Shown here: in pieces, positions 38,901-51,267 of the stretch | How positions within the stretch are numbered: the stretch's first letter is position 1 | Layout: each line of letters starts with the position of its first letter | Assembly: GCA_013398955.1 (NCBI GenBank) | Contig: VWPU01005244.1 | Coordinates: 182,501 to 246,500, forward strand | Source of the DNA: Callaeas wilsoni | Taxonomy: Eukaryota; Chordata; Aves; Passeriformes; Callaeidae | Length of the DNA: 64,000 bases | Reading direction: 5' to 3' | The notes under the pieces: model-generated | Told to the model about the DNA's origin: nothing | Database searches by the model: none | Seen by the model: the letters and a program-made list of their open reading frames with translations, nothing else | Made by a program: the position numbers and the translations under genes

Positions 38901-41495
38901 GCTGGCCTTGTTACAAGTAATTGAAGTGAACGAAATAAATCACATAATTTTTCTCTTTTGTTTATTGGGCGGGGTGGGAGGAAAGGAGAAGAAAGTTCAA
39001 CACAGAAATTAGTCACCTTGTTTTGTTCTTACTAATGGAAATTTCTCAGAAACCAAAATAAAGGGTGTCCTATAAGAACCTGAAGAGCACAAAATTAGCT
39101 TGAACCCACATCCTAACTTTTAAACCCAGAGCATGAATGCAGGTGTCTGCAGCTGAGCATGGTATTTTTTTTCAGCTCATCTGAAGTATGAGTCACTTCC
39201 ATCAAAAGAGGAGGATGCCTTGATCTGTGTGCGAGCGAGCTTTGGAACAGCAGCTGTTGGAGCAAATACAAACATCCATGCCAAGGACTGTAAGGATGGA
39301 GTTTATCTAATATGTAAAAAAACACCTGCTGCAAATGAAAAATTACACCCACAACCACCTGAATAAGATAAGCAAATGATGGGGGAAATGAAGAGACAGA
39401 TTTATTATTAATATACATTGGAACTTTTGAACCAAACATCTCTTTTGCAACGGAACAGTAGGATGCACAAGGAAATAGCACTCCTTGCCTCAGACCTGCT
39501 CAGCAGCATTTATTTTCCCTAAGTGATTCTCTTTTCTTTGCTAAGTCTGGTGGAGATGAAAACACTAACCCAAAGAAGATAATTAAAAGCTAAATGAAAC
39601 CACATACAGCTGTGCTACTACATGGCTAATGAACATGCAAATATATACATATGACAAGGACATAATGCGGGCTGGCTGCCTTGAGTGGTTAGTGCAGATT
39701 TCCAAGAGCTGGAAATGCTATTGATTATAACTGAGCTAAACTTCCTGACTCCAGACTTCAAAGATCAGCCTCAATATAATCATCAGGCAGCATATGGGAG
39801 CGTGGCTGCAAGGAGCTGATGAATAATGGCTCGGGGACCTGAATGTTTGCACAAAGGGTGGGAGATGTCCTGGAGATGTCCTCCAGCTGTGGAGTGCAGG
39901 CTCCTCTGCAGCCAGGACCAGCACCACAGAATCCTCCTCAGCATCTTGGCATACTCGGTCCTGCTGACAATTCTGGTTTTGGAGTTACAGGTTTTAGCTG
40001 GGATATTTATTTTTCCTTTCCCACTTCTCTTGGCAAGAGGCTGATATGTGGTGGAGATGTTTTTGGGAGGACCAGGGATGGAGGTAAGGGATACAAGGCA
40101 AAGCTTCTGGGGTCCTATAAACAGCATGGAAAGGTTCTCCTCTGAGGGTCTGCTGCCACATCCACGTGAAAGAAGACAAATCAGGCTTCCCTTATTAGTT
40201 AAAAACCTGAGAATAACTCCCCAACCCATTCACAGATGAGATGAGGAAGTCAGGGCTCAGCCCTGCACCAAGTTCTCCCATGGAAGGGACCTGGTCCCAC
40301 TGTCACCTTGTGTCCCCTTCACTGGCCACACCACCCCTTCACTATAATTATTAGTGATTATATTACAGAGACAGAGCAAAGCTTATTCCTCCTCCATGAC
40401 GATCACAGAAGGGCCTCATAGACCTGGGGGTGGCCACAGCCAGGAGAGAAGCATGGAGAGATGGAGCACAACCTTAGATGTGGGTGGAGATGACTGATCC
40501 ACCAGGATGGCTGAGAGAAAGGACACCTACCAAAAAAAGAAACCAAAGAAACCAAATTTGTGCAGAACACAATGGTTAGTGCATAAAAATTAATCAAGTA
40601 CTACAATGACTTGCTTTATTCATAATACTTAATGGTCATGTAATAGGAGTTTTTATTCAGCAGTTAAAGTTCATAAGTGCAGGTTTTACATGTAGAAAGG
40701 TATTATGCTGATAGTTTAATTACACACCTTTCTGCACACCAAAGGAAATGGGTTATGCGGGTTTTATAATTAAAGACGGACTTCTGAGGGGAAATGAACT
40801 TTGCAGTTAGCAACATAATATTTGATTTTTATCAGATGTTTTTGTTTTGAATTTGCCAGCATTTGGTGGTGGTGTAAACAGGTGAGAGTGCTCCAGACGG
40901 CATGTGGTGTCAGGAGAAGCTTTGAAAATGCAGCAGAAAGTAGCAATATTTAAAAATAGCCAGTGTGAGCATGAGGTATAAACATCATGTGTTTGGAAAG
41001 CTCTCCAGACTCTGCCCATGCAATTATACACAGTGCAAGTCTGTCCAGTACGTCTAGGAAACAGGGGAAAAACCCAGCCCAACAAGTAAGTGAAAAATAA
41101 ACCCCAGTGCTTGCCAAAATAATAAAAAAGCTTGACTTTTTATTTCTCTGATTTTTGTTTTAAATTCATTTCATGGCCAGTGAATACAATTTTCCCCTCC
41201 TGCCTGCCTACAGAGGCAGCAAAGCCAAAAATGTGATGGATGTTTGTGTGTGCACGTTTGCTGTTGGAATACACAGGGCCACTCTCAATATTAAAGGCAG
41301 AGCCCGGCATGAGCCACTGCCAGGTCACGGCCAGCTCCTGCCATCCCCTAATAACCATGTGGACGTCTGGGCTCAACAAGGTGGGGCTGGGGAAGTCTGC
41401 AGAGCCTGGGCTCCCCCCTTTTCAAGTTTTAAAAGGCCTTATTTAGCATAACCTCATTCCTATATACATATCAAAGCACTTTAAAAGTATATGTC
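35905..41495. other. Intergenic, no gene recognised
   Basis: No supported exons. At about 39600-39780 lies an AT-rich segment with an exact ATGCAAAT POU octamer (39634-39641). The AT-rich run 40560-40810 (repeated TTAAT/ATTAA words) also looks like regulatory DNA. Other open frames (37360-40240) have no recognisable homology. Confidence 0.55.
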
Positions 41496-41498
41496 GGA

Positions 41499-41530
<32 letters not shown>

Positions 41531-41570
41531 GTATATGTGATATATATACACACATGCATATATATATATA
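41496..41570. repeat. (TA)n / (CA)n microsatellite
   Basis: Runs of ta dinucleotides are interrupted by cacacgtatatgtga and acacacatgca, a compound dinucleotide repeat. Confidence 0.9.
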
Positions 41571-41628
41571 TTTATAAACTACTAGGAGACATCCATTTAT
41601 TTATAAACTACTAGGAGTAATCCATTTT
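41571..41628. repeat. 29-bp tandem duplication
   Basis: The unit tttataaactactaggag + acatccattta is followed 29 bases later by tttataaactactaggag + taatccatttt. The two copies differ at few positions, so the duplication is young. It adjoins the TA microsatellite. Confidence 0.85.
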
Positions 41629-44225
41629 TTTTTTAACACAGCAAATACACTTACAATAATTTTTCTAAAGTCTAAAATTTTTCAAACATCACCAACTGCT
41701 CCTCCCCTTGTGTGATATAAACTGACAGGCTCAGGCTTTTATTGTGCCCAGCACAAATGAACATTAGCTAGTGGGTTAAAAAAAAAACCCAACAACAAAC
41801 CAAGCCAAAAAAACAAAACAAAACAAAACCAAAAGAAGAAAACAAAGGACTTTCCAAAAACAATAAGCAAGGGCAAGGCCTGAAATATTTTGAGTACGCC
41901 CTTTCCTTTCTGGCAGGACTGGGAGTGACTGCCCTGGATATTATGGTTTGTTGGTAAAGGTGGAGTCCAGGTGATGGCAGACGGCACTGCCTGAGACAGG
42001 GTCCCCTTGGCTGGCAACAGCCTCCTCGGGCACTCTGGACCTACCCAGAACATCTGAAATCAGGCATTTCACAGCCAAGTACAGAGGAATGATTTAAAAA
42101 TCCTTTTTACTGGTGTGGACACTCAACAATTACAACAGGAACTGTTGTGTAAAGGGTGTATCCAAATATAACTGGACATTTTTCTGAATTTCATTGGCTA
42201 ACTGCATAAATTAATGACAATGAGAAAGAACTGTAACTGTTTTTCTCTTATTAAATCCATACACTTTGGCTCTACTCATCATCGTTAACATACTGCTAAA
42301 AGTGCTGTTGCTGTATCTTTCAACCCTCAGCCCGCAATCAAGCCCTCGCTGCACTGTGGTGGATTTCAAACAGTCACTTGTTTAAAAATAGAAAGTGCTT
42401 TTTTTAAAAAAAAACAACTGGCTGCCAACTGAATGCAAACAGGTAAAAATTAACATATGCAATTGTCAAGCGTCAGATTCAGCTCCTGAGCCACCAAGAT
42501 TTACATTGCCTGGCGAGGGGCTCACAGCACTTTGAGGCTGTCTTGCCCACAGGCAGAAGTTGTGCAAATAAATATATATCCTTAATTTTTATTTAAGTTA
42601 CAGTGTGCTTTCTCTGTGGGTACCCATCATTCAGTCTTTATAATCTGCAAATTTAAACAAAAGATCCTGTAATCCCAGAGGTAACAGCTCAGCCTCCACG
42701 GGGCAAATTTGGGGTGTACCACAGGGTTATAGAGGTGCTGTCCATGATACCCATTCCTGCCACTGGCACGAGTTCTCCACCTCTGCAAAAGAGGATACTG
42801 CTCCAATTTTATTTTTTTTTTAAGTCTAACAAAGGTAATTATAACAGGATTAACAGGTTCCCCCCCCCTCCACTGCCTCATATCAAAGGGAGCATTAGAC
42901 CACAGTTATGATTAGATGTGTTTTTACTGTATATGGAAATGTATTAAAATTAATGTATGGCTCAGCCACATTTGCCATCCACTCTTCTGTTCTGCAAAGC
43001 CACTTCCCCCATGAAAGGCAACCAGGTGCGAAGGGAGAGCATCCAAATAAGTATTTTGTAAACATCTGAGAATGAGAGACAAATAGCCCCATGCAATCAC
43101 ACCACCTTACCTCAAATACCCACTCGAAAACGAAATAATTCCTTCCCGAACAAGCCAAGCCTGGCTCCCTAAACCAGGAGGAATTGCGACGCTGGTAAAC
43201 TTGCAGAAATATTTTTACAATTTTATTAGAGGTTTTAATTCAGTGCTTTATCTACCTCTGTTAGTCTGCAAAATAGCTTTAAATATTCAAGTGGTAATTA
43301 ATGAATCTTTTATGTTGCAAATCAAACATTTTCATCTGCGCTGTGGTACAGTGGCAGTGAGAAGGAGGGGTTTAAAGTGTAATTGTTTCTCCTGTTCCCC
43401 TCGCAGTGCTGAATGCCTTTTTACCCTTTATTATATCATTGGCTTTTGCTTCAGTTCATCAGCACTTCGCCACATCTTATCGGTCGATATTTGCTGTCTA
43501 TTTTTTATTTTTTATTTTTTTTTTTCAGTGCAAGATTTCTTACTGTGCCTTTGCCAGAGACATTCCTAAGGAGATGGAAACTCTCTGAATGTGGAATTTT
43601 CGCATGAGTGCAAAATAATAAAAAGCATGTGTGTATTAAAAAGGGATCAACTTAATGGGAAATGAGCATTGGGTTACATTAATATTCTATTACAGTAAAA
43701 ATCATATTTAATAAATTTTCTCCAGATTTTTCAGGACCTTACTGTATTTTTCTAAGTCGAATGCCAATCCAAAGAAACAGTGTATATGATACATTTGATT
43801 TATGTTAAGTAAATAACCTGCACAGCCCATTTTTCGGTTTAAAAAAAAAATATTAAGTGTAGAAACACACACCAGACTGAAATGTGTGCTTAGTTTCCAT
43901 CTGCTAGGAGGAATAGTGTTGGTCTTGTGCAGCAGAAAGCCTTTATAAACAGTATTCTATTTTATTGATGCTATATGTGGATTTTTATGTTATGTGGCAA
44001 GCGCAGGAGAATGAAAACACTGTAATTTATCCCAAACCATAAAATTATACTAGTACTAAAGTAATTACTTCACATATTAAAATACAGTTTCCTTTGCTTT
44101 CTTTTGTCATCACATAAAACGAGGCGTTGAGCGCGGCAGCGCGAAGGGGCCAGGGCTGTTCTTGCCTCCACAAAGGATTGACACATCCCGGATCGTACAC
44201 TATATCACCCGACCCTTGTTGTTCT
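41629..44225. other. Intergenic, AT-rich, candidate regulatory DNA
   Basis: No gene recognised. Segments 42060-42310 and 42430-42610 are rich in TAAT/ATTA and AACAAT words. An A-rich (caaaa)n stretch lies at 41779-41850 and a C-run at 42860-42868. I see no repeats of a known family. Confidence 0.5.
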
Positions 44226-44229
44226 GTGA

Positions 44230-44580
44230 CCCTAATTAATATTATACTCGGTGACATTTATGTATCAGAGCAATAAGCTAAACAGGAAACAATTTATGTC
44301 ACCTAAAGCTTTTTAACAAATCGATGCAACTATTTGTAATTGCTTGTTTCACAAGATTAAAAGTACTCAGCCTTGATCTTCGCCCACAGTTTTGTGGCCA
44401 ACATGACCTGTGCTTCCGTTGTAAAATAGGAGTGTTGGTGATCAGCACCTATTTCCATCAAGTAATCCATATTGCTAATATTTCTGGAATTTTAATGTAG
44501 TTACAATTTATAGCCGATCAAATGTGGTTACCTAAATTGCTGTTGCTAGTAGACAGTTTAACTGTCTTTATTAATTACAG
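44230..44580. promoter_or_regulatory. Candidate conserved non-coding element
   Basis: It is a non-repetitive AT-rich block with aaatcgatgc (CUT/ONECUT-like), ttgcttgtttc (FOX-like), tgtggttacc (RUNX-like), and several TAAT cores. Called from motif density only. Confidence 0.3.
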
Positions 44581-45224
44581 TATAATTTAATGTTTGAGTA
44601 CAGGCACTTGTGTTGGTCATTTTTACAGCCAAAGCAGTTATGTGCCTTATGACGAACCATTTTAGCATTTTCAATGGAAATTTGCTAATATGATGAGTGA
44701 TAAAAATGTCAAACTCTGGTAAATAATGGTTATTGCTTTGGCTGGAATTAATCCTTGAAAGGACGGTTACCTTCAAATTAACATTATAACTTGAAGAAAA
44801 AAAATGTTTTTCAGGCTTCTGAGAGGCATAAAACATGGTCACTGGACTCCTCTAAATAAATACAGACAAAGTGGCACAAAATGGGGGGTTGGAGGGGGTG
44901 TGTGTTTCCCTTTTCCTCCAGGCTGACAGAGAAAATTCCTGTGGCAAAAAGGAGGAGGGATTATTTTTTGCTAAATACCCCAAGGTGATGTTGTTTGCCA
45001 TTTCCACCTCATGTGCTTTGAAGATCTCTAAGGAAGGTAATAAAATGGGGCAAAAAAGCAGGACTTTGCTACACCCCAGCCCCAGGGTTTGGGGAAAAAC
45101 TAGGTATGGACACCATGGAGGCTGCAAACACACCTGAGGGCTGTGTCCCACCACCCCAATCCTCCCCGCTGGGGAGGACGGTGCCTTGTGGCAACGTGAG
45201 GATGGAGAGTGCTCATCGTGCCAG

Positions 45225-45480
45225 AATTAACCACCACCGCGACGAAGATGAAAGATAGCCCTGATTAACACACCATTAAATGAACGTTTAACATCGTTAT
45301 TGAAGACTGAGCCTGATTAATAGGTCAAGAAGGGCTAATTACACCTTGTTGTGAGGAAGGGCGTGTGTATGTGCGGCCACGTGTGAGCGAGCGGCACCAG
45401 GAATTGCCAGTCCCTTAAATTAGTCCAGTAATGTGAAGTTCGTCAGACTGTGTGACCAAGGCCCAAGTTAAATGTCACTG
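45225..45480. promoter_or_regulatory. Candidate conserved non-coding element
   Basis: Repeated homeodomain words occur (agaattaacc, ctgattaaca, ctgattaata, gctaattac, ttaaattagt), three sharing a tgattaa core, beside cggccacgtgtgag (E-box). CpGs (ccgcgacgaag, gagcgagcggc) are retained despite AT-rich surroundings. Non-repetitive, non-coding. Confidence 0.35.
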
Positions 45481-45484
45481 ACGG

Positions 45485-47295
45485 GATCATCTGCAGGGAG
45501 CAGGTGGGTGTGCAAGGAGCACGTTGGCTGCCATGTCCTCCTGGGCCTCCAGCTCCTGGGCTTTTCCCTCTGGGACAGGAGAAGCCCAGAAAAACTACTC
45601 ACAGGCTCCGGTTTTCTTTGGAAATTCCTCAGAGACGCATTGCCTCACCACTGCCCATAAAAGTGCTTTTCAGCTGTGGTGGAAAACAGCGTTTCTGCCT
45701 GGAAAAGGTACTTCCCAGCTGGCTGCTGCTGCTGGAGTAAGAAGGCATTGTGATGTTCCGTGATGGAGCAGCCAGGGAGGAGAAATGTGATTAATAATAC
45801 GAAGATGATACAAAAGGTGGCCAAGAACCAGATTCCCATCCGCTGATCCAGGCAGTACTGACTGGGACAGGAGGGGAAATGATGGTCCTGCTGCTCAGCT
45901 CAAGCCGCATGTGGCACCCACCCCAGCAGCTCCCCTGAAACCCGAGGCCACGGGCAGTCAGCAGATGGCCAACAGGACATTGGGACCCCCAAATCACCTT
46001 TGTGAGGTGAGACGGCCAAGGAGGCTCAACAGCCGACTCATTTGTGATGGCTTTGCAGCCCCTGACCTGCCTGCTGGTGACCTGCGTGGGGACACACTGT
46101 CCTCCATGAGAGGGGCTGCTGGGACTCATCCAGACACACGTTCCCTACCTGGAGCTGACTCCCCCCATTTTACAGATGCAGAGCACCCCTGACCGAACCT
46201 CAGCTTCTGGCTCAATCCCCTCTGCCTGTAACTTTGGAAAATTTAATCCCACAAATCCACTCCAGTTTACTAAAATCTCACTAGTGATGAAAGTGCATCA
46301 CACAACCAAGGCCAAATTTCTATTCTCTCTATTTTGATTATTAAACTCTACCAGTCAATACCATTTGGAGACACACTGTAATGAGTGTGCAAAGATTCCT
46401 CTCCCCCTCCCCCCAAAAAATAGTTATCTGGTATAATTTTATGATAGAATATTTTTATAAAATCATTTGTACTAATTTAAGCATTTATCATTATATGCAA
46501 AAAGATTTCTTGATGAGAATATTATAGACGGTGCATGTTTTTGACATTAGCATTTTATTTGGATGACTAATCTTGCAGATGTGAAATTTTAATGAATTAT
46601 TCATGAAAAATCTCTCCTCTGAAATTTCAGTTTGCTGCTAATGCTAGTTATTAAACATTTTATTTTTCTTTACAAAACTTGATGAAGAAAATAAATGTGT
46701 GCTCAGTCGGAAGAAAAAGGTGGGGTTTTCCTTTCGTTTGTCTCAGGTGACAGCACCACTTGGGACTTCGCTCCTCATGGTTTTGTGGACCCAGGGGTTG
46801 TTCCTGCAAACCCCTTTTGGCAGGGGTGCAGTGCACATTCCCAGCCCCTCCTACCAAAGTCAGCAGCACCATTCCCATCAGGGCACTGCGCTGGGAAGGA
46901 GCTGCAGGATGAAGACCCCCAAGCCCTTCCTTCACGCTTTGAAACAGAGTCCAATGAGAAAGCAAATAACCACCCGTGACCCCAATGGGCAAAACTGCAG
47001 GATCTCCTTGGAAAAGAGGACGAACTCTTTGCATGACCCTGTCTTCCTTGCTTCCAGTGCTCAAGCCTCACCCAACTGCCCTGTACAGACTGTCCACAAA
47101 ACCACCACTAAAATATTTCGCACTTGGGTGTGGTTGGAGGAGACTCAAGGCAAGAGATTTGTCCATCCATGAACGTGCTGGGACATGGATGAGGCGCAGC
47201 CAGCTGCTCCACGGATCAGGAACCATGGGATGTGACATCAGAGTCACTGCGAGGGGGGAACAACAAAACAAGAACTTCGGACATGGCAACTTGCA
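45485..47295. other. Intergenic just past the FOXP1 3' end, no gene recognised
   Basis: Open frames at 46660-47290 on both strands (up to 157 codons) resemble no family and lack splice support. The cccccattttacagatgcag word at about 46163-46182 resembles a MIR core, but it is too short to call. Confidence 0.5.
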
Positions 47296-47319
47296 TTACC
47301 AGTGTGAACAACCAGCATT

Positions 47320-47325
47320 TTTATT
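47320..47325 (-). terminator. Distal poly(A) signal AATAAA (second of two)
   Basis: The mRNA-sense context is aatgcaataaaaatgctgg, followed within 15-25 bases by a GT-rich stretch (ctggttgttcacactgg) that suits a downstream cleavage element. It is the best candidate for the main FOXP1 3' end. Confidence 0.55.
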
Positions 47326-47376
47326 GCATTTGAGAATGCTATAATGTCAGTAATTAGTACTGACTACACAACATTT

Positions 47377-47382
47377 TTTATT
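47377..47382 (-). terminator. Distal poly(A) signal AATAAA (first of two)
   Basis: A canonical AATAAA in mRNA sense sits in the context gacaataaaaaatgttg. It lies about 57 bases before a second AATAAA, close to where 3' UTR-like composition ends. Function is inferred. Confidence 0.5.
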
Positions 47383-48430
47383 GTCTGTATCAACAGACAT
47401 GGAATGATGGAATTACAGTTGATGTAAGGAATGAGTTTCTTTTATGCCTTATCAAAAAAAAAAAAAAAAAAAATCTTGTTACTGGCAGCACATACACACG
47501 AAGCACCATGCTAACAGTCTGGACTGTACCATTTTCATCAAGGCTTATGGGTAGAAGATACTTGGTTATCTGTTCTGGGCCCATTAAAATGCAGTCCTGA
47601 ACTGCAAATTCACCTCGCAAGACTAGAATACTAAATGACTTCTGAAACATCTAAAAAATCACTCTGAGTTCATTAACCAAAGGTACCAAAGGATTTCAAA
47701 AGAGTTTAAACACGTTTGGCTTTTTTCTTTCCATGCTATAATGAACGTGAGATTATTGGCGATCTGAAAACTACAATAGTTCAAAATTATTTTAAAAAAC
47801 TTTATATATATATATATTTATGTATGTATATATATAAAATATCTAATGATCTGCAATATTTGTAGAACCAGCATCCCTGCCCCAGTCTCTCCCTGAAGCT
47901 GAGCTCCAGGAGAAGGGAGGTGCAGGACCTGCAGCGGGACTCTTGCGAGTGAGAATCAAAAAAAGGTCGTATTTTTTGTGGTCACTTGTTCTACATAAGC
48001 CTTGATTTTTATTTATTTTTTTTTTAATTTCGTTTTTAGTTGAATGCAGAAACCTAACAGGTTTTACATTTACAAACTTTTTTTTTTTTTTGTGGACAAG
48101 GAAGGCTTTGACTCTCATTCCTGACAGCGATTTACCTGATACATGGTACTACTTTCATAATGTACGCTTTTCTTTGAGAAAAAAAACATGTAACAAATTG
48201 TCTTTACATCTTGGCACCTTGTAAAGTTTTTTTTTTTTTTTTTTATACAAAAAGTTCAATAGTTTGACACTCCCCATTATTAATCACTACTTCACTGATA
48301 AACTTTGAAAGTGTGACCCTGGAATTCATCATGCAAAATATTTACTGCAGCAGGAGAAAAACATTTTTTTTTTAAACGATTTTTTTTTTTCCTTTCAAAT
48401 ATATGAACTTTGTTTAAGACAGCCAGAAAA

Positions 48431-48437
48431 GGCAGTG
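48431..48437 (-). promoter_or_regulatory. miR-34a seed site in FOXP1 3' UTR (distal)
   Basis: CACTGCC in mRNA sense is a 7mer-m8 match to miR-34a. miR-34a is reported to target Foxp1 in mammalian B-cell development. This is one of two such sites in the UTR. Confidence 0.45.
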
Positions 48438-48881
48438 GTAAGATAACAGAAGGGGTGGGAAAGTATCAAAAAAACCAGCTTAAACACAAAAACTGTACAA
48501 AAATGCTTCGATCAATGGTAACAGGAGAAAAAAAAATCTGTCAACTATGTTACAATTTAAAAGCTGAAAAAAAAAAGTCAGGGATTTTCTCCCACATGTC
48601 AGCAAATGTCATCCAATATTCTTAAAGCAAGGATAACTAAATAAAATACATGTGCAGCGTATTCTGCAATTCCATTACATACAGTAGTTTTTTTTTTCAA
48701 AGCTATTTTTTAGTATAGTTAATATAAAGCAGTTGCACAAAAAGCAAAAGGTGTTTTGACAAACAGGTCTGCATTTATTCCTTTTGAGGAATGATATCTA
48801 AAAAAAGGACCTTTCCACCTTTTCCTCCCTCCCCACCCTCCCCCCAAAAGACAAAGGCTCACACAGACACAGTGGGATATA

Positions 48882-48889
48882 TATGTACA
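48882..48889 (-). promoter_or_regulatory. Pumilio-type element in FOXP1 3' UTR
   Basis: UGUACAUA in mRNA sense matches the Pumilio consensus UGUAHAUA. There is one copy; function is inferred. Confidence 0.3.
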
Positions 48890-50000
48890 ACATAATAAAC
48901 CCCTCCCTAAAGAAGCAACTGTATATCCAAAGGGATACAGAATCAGAATTGTAAAAATCATAGTGAAGTTTGCTTGATGTAAAGCCTGAGATTTTCAGTT
49001 GGTTCTTCTGCAAGGCTGCAACACCTGCCAGATATGTTAAACTCTAATTTTTTATTTCTTTTTCTCTTTTTTTAATTTTTTTTATTTTTGCTACAGTCTT
49101 TAGACTAAGCATGCAAGACATACAACTAAGTGCAACTGAGTGAAATGTATTTTTTATTTACTCATTCCCTAACAGTTTGGACTGAGGTATGCGTACTAAC
49201 AGTTTCTCATGCTGTTATCTTTACTCATGTCTAGCTACACATGCTGAGAATGAACTAATCTACCAGATTTTTATCCCCCTTCTGAATACCGAACTAACCA
49301 GCAAACCACTCAGTTTCGAAGCACAGGGCTCAATTCTCATGATCCCTGTCTGGCTACCGCCGGCACGTCACGAAGCTGCCTGGATATAATTTAAACCAAA
49401 AAAAAAAGAAAAAAAAAATTTAAAAAAAATTTTAAAAAATGTTTCCAAATGACCACAGACTGCCCTTTTTTTTTCTTTTTTTTTTGTTTTCCTTGTCTTT
49501 TTGAAACAGAAAGCAGAGTTGAGTTTTATAAAAGTAACTGCCAATAAAATTTCTTGTACCAAAGCTTATGAGTGGACAGGAGTGTTATTTCCTTATGAAA
49601 AATGCTGACCAAAACTTAAACAAAACTGAGTGAATGTGCCAAGAGCAACCAAAATTAAAGCAGTCATCCCAGCACAGTCCCGGAACAGAAGTGGCACACA
49701 ATCTGTAGAACCAAAGACCAAAAAAATTTTTTTTTTTTCTTTTAATTCTAGAAATACCATTATGTCGTCCAGTTAAATTGTGGGAGCTTTTCTGTTCTCT
49801 TCTGTGTTTTATTAAACTGTCTCCTTTATCTGATACTCTAATTTTCCATGAAATAATTGTGTCTTTGCTTTCTTCAGCTCCCTTCTCATAGCTCCCCCAG
49901 TAACACTGATTCCTAGTTTTAACCTCAAAAGCTCTCCTTGATTCCTCTTTACAGACTTTCATTTTGGTCACTGTAAAGAATTGCAAATAAAAAGTAACAA

Positions 50001-50007
50001 CTTTGGT
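50001..50007 (-). promoter_or_regulatory. miR-9 7-mer seed site in FOXP1 3' UTR
   Basis: ACCAAAG in mRNA sense is followed by T, so it is a 7mer-m8 match to miR-9. It lies about 190 bases 3' of the 8-mer site, close enough for additive action. Confidence 0.4.
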
Positions 50008-50194
50008 TCAGACATCTACTTGGCCTTCTAAATTTTCTAGAATAAAGGAGCAGTTTCCCTCTCAGGTTAGCAATAGCCCACATCTTGTCATTTCCCTCTA
50101 AATTCTTCAACCTCCTTTGATCAACAACAAGAGGATATTTGGCTTCATAAGATAAAGCATATAACAGAGAACATAATTTACCTTTGTGTAATAT

Positions 50195-50201
50195 CTTTGG
50201 T
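50195..50201 (-). promoter_or_regulatory. miR-9 8-mer seed site in FOXP1 3' UTR
   Basis: The mRNA-sense sequence is ACCAAAG followed by A (base 50194), an 8-mer match to the miR-9 seed. miR-9 is known to repress FOXP1 in developing motor neurons. A second, 7-mer site is at 50001-50007. One 7-mer is expected about 0.3 times in a UTR this long, so chance is possible. Confidence 0.5.
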
Positions 50202-50973
50202 AACTTTAGGAAAAAAAAAAAGGTACAAAGAAGAATATAAATTAAGCTCTGAAAGGCTTTTCGAAATAATAAAAAAAAGCTACAGTCCTACATAAATAAA
50301 TGAGTGACGGAAAAGTGGTTGCAGAATGAAAATGTTTAGGTGTTTGGTGACTGAGGTTTACTGACCTATCGCAACAGATTTTGTATGTCGTGTTTGCTTT
50401 GCAGAGCTTTGCCAGTTTTGCCTAACAAGCCCCGGCGCCAATTCTCTCCCAACTCTCCCGACTCCTCCGGCGAGGTTTCCATACTGGCTGGTGTAATATT
50501 GCATAACAATCCTAACTGCAGTACTGGATTTGCACAGCTGAAAATTAACACTTTAGCATTAGTGGGGCCCCGTCCTTATTAACTCTCGTAACAAGTTCAA
50601 TCTGAAATCTAATTTGTATTCAAACAGATTAACGCCACCAAGCAATCCTGAACTGATGTTTTAACCGTGAAACATCACCACGTACAGTAACAATTTAATG
50701 AAGTCATCTTTCCAACCACTATTTGCAAATGCAAATGTAAAAAAAAACAATTTAAAAAAAAAAAAAAGTTGCAATAATAGATGTTTAGGTGCCCATCTCG
50801 GTAATCTTAGATATTCCAGAAAGATTTGTTGACCCATTGGAACTCGTGTTAAACAACCGAGAACCTGCCACTGTACTATTCATTCTCTACTAAAAGTGAA
50901 CTCTGTTGGTGCTGCATATGTTTCTTTGTGCTGTTCCATTTTGTGGCATTTGCTAATATTCACCGTTGCTGCC

Positions 50974-51050
50974 AAAAAAAAAAAAAAAAAAATAAAAAAA
51001 AAAAAAAAAAACAAAAAAAATCAAAAAAAAAAAAAAAAAAAAATCAAAAA
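50974..51050 (-). repeat. Long U-rich tract in FOXP1 3' UTR
   Basis: The plus strand is almost pure A, with T and C interruptions, for about 75 bases, so the transcript has a U-rich tract. It is low-complexity. In mRNA such tracts bind ELAV/HuR, TIA1 or PTB proteins (general knowledge). Confidence 0.8.
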
Positions 51051-51259
51051 ACCCAAACAAAACAAGAATATATTAAAAATACTGCTTTGTGGAATGAATC
51101 TGTGTTGCTTCCTACAGTGTTTCTATGTTCATCTGTCATTCATTCTCATTCTTGCAGTACTTCGTTCCTCTCTCTCCGTTGGACAACCCTTCCACATGTA
51201 TCGTGCAGCATTTGGGACCTTTTCAAAAAACAACAACAACAAAAAAGGAGACACCGAAA

Positions 51260-51267
51260 TGGAATGT
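51260..51267 (-). promoter_or_regulatory. miR-1/miR-206 8-mer seed site in FOXP1 3' UTR
   Basis: ACATTCCA in mRNA sense is a full 8-mer match to the miR-1/206 seed. FOXP1 has been reported as a miR-1 target in mammals. Confidence 0.45.

Noticed and set aside
46160..46185. Short MIR-like word (ccattttacagatg)
   Set aside because: It matches only about 15 bases of the SINE core, with nothing recognisable on either side.
46699..47172. 157-codon plus-strand open frame beyond the FOXP1 3' end
   Set aside because: Competing open frames of similar length on both strands and no recognisable protein features point to chance in GC-rich sequence.
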